Below are positions 63,576 to 64,000 of a stretch of DNA of 64,000 nt, one piece after another. The translations under genes and the position numbers were made by a program. A model generated the notes under the pieces. That model was not told the DNA's origin and did no database searches. It saw only the letters and a program-made list of their open reading frames with translations. The stretch is from Terriglobia bacterium. GTDB taxonomy: Bacteria; Acidobacteriota; Terriglobia; Bryobacterales; Bryobacteraceae. The DNA lies in NCBI GenBank assembly GCA_020073345.1, contig JAIQFI010000015.1, positions 1 through 64,000 on the forward strand, read 5' to 3'. The stretch's first letter is position 1. The number at the start of each line of letters is the position of its first letter.

Positions 63576-64000
63576 ATGGGCAGGATTCTGATCGTCTTCG
63601 TGTTAGCGCTTGTTCCCGCGTTTGCCCAGATCGATTTGTCGGGCGAGTGGAATCCCGTGTTCCATGAGGATCAGCCGGAACGTATTCCGGGGCCGGAGAT
63701 CGGCGACTATCTGGGGCTTCCGATCACCGACGCGGCTCGCCTGCGCGCCGAAGCCTGGGACGCGGAGATCCTCACGCTGCCCGAGCACCAGTGCAAGCCG
63801 CATCCTTCCGACTATGGGCCGCGCGGACCGTTCAATCTGCGGATCTGGAAGGAAGTCGATACGGCCACGCAGCAGATTATCGCCTGGCATACGCACGGCT
63901 CCTGGCAGGCTCCCGAGCGAACCATCTACATGGATGGCCGGCCGCATCCGCCGGAATATGCGGCGCACACCTGGCAGGGATTCTCGACGGGCAAATGGGA
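63576..64000 (+). CDS. Secreted GDSxGxWEGDTLVV-family protein, 3'-truncated by window edge
   Basis: It starts at ATG 63576 after AAGAGGAG and runs off the end of the window with 141 codons visible. Signal peptide MGRILIVFVLALVPAFAQ is followed by IDLSGEWNPVFHEDQPERIPG, then HQCKPHPSDYGPRGPFNLRIWK, TIYMDGRPHPPEYAAHTWQGFSTGKWE. The last segment is where the WEGDTLVV core of this family begins. It is the fourth member of the family in the window and the only one directly in the tannase run. Function unknown. Confidence 0.7.
   Translation, partial: MGRILIVFVLALVPAFAQIDLSGEWNPVFHEDQPERIPGPEIGDYLGLPITDAARLRAEAWDAEILTLPEHQCKPHPSDYGPRGPFNLRIWKEVDTATQQIIAWHTHGSWQAPERTIYMDGRPHPPEYAAHTWQGFSTGKW

Overview
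The window looks like a chromosomal stretch of an Acidobacteriota bacterium, most likely of the Solibacter/Bryobacter type. This is inferred from high G+C, a large TonB-dependent receptor with an N-terminal carboxypeptidase-regulatory domain, several tannase-family esterases, a group of secreted GDSxGxWEGDTLVV-type proteins of unknown function, and short palindromic repeats between genes. It was read by eye, with no database search.

1-12.2 kb: a truncated sodium:solute symporter and a secreted glycosidase-like protein; an ECF sigma / anti-sigma / secreted-protein module; clpP; a GGDEF response regulator; an msrP-msrP-msrQ methionine sulfoxide repair operon with duplicated catalytic subunit; a GT39-like membrane glycosyltransferase; and a NarL-type two-component pair. 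12.3-23.2 kb: a Pal-like lipoprotein, a GYF_2/RDD membrane protein, a TPR lipoprotein followed by a CAAX-protease-like protein (both typical of PEP-CTERM loci, although no exosortase is visible here), a zinc-ribbon protein whose 3' end is duplicated around a small palindromic element, a glycogen phosphorylase, a betaine-type binding protein, and a second ECF module paralogous to the first. Both ECF modules carry the same promoter-like motif, TCAACG-N16-CGT.

23.2-40.1 kb: a 1187-residue fused flavin/Fe-S oxidoreductase, serA, a yqeY-like gene, the run trpC-trpF-trpB-trpA-aroQ-tyrA preceded by a stand-alone histidine-kinase DHp domain, a VapBC-like toxin-antitoxin pair, and an Omp85-like / DUF4390 / NtrY-NtrC cluster. 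40.1-44.4 kb: a MITE-like element, a frameshifted antitoxin, secreted proteins, pirin, DinB, a cupin, an LPMO-like copper protein candidate and a cold shock gene.

44,468-48,383 is the most unusual feature: a complete 3.9 kb IS1595-family transposon with 23-bp perfect inverted repeats and an 8-bp target duplication (GGATATTT). Besides the transposase it carries passengers of lower G+C: a short ORF with a structured leader and terminator, a HARE-HTH protein, a tRNA gene with an odd Leu-like/Pro-anticodon make-up, a promoter-driven run of three unknown genes, and two overlapping microproteins, one TatA-like. It sits directly beside the cold shock gene promoter.

48.4-64 kb: secreted proteins, a heavy-metal-binding-domain protein, a sorbosone dehydrogenase-like protein, a cytochrome-like protein, and an aromatic-ester locus of three tannase-family genes, a winged-helix/TPR regulator and a TonB-dependent receptor. 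The first tannase paralogue has lost its nucleophilic serine. No stretch longer than 300 bases lacks a feature.
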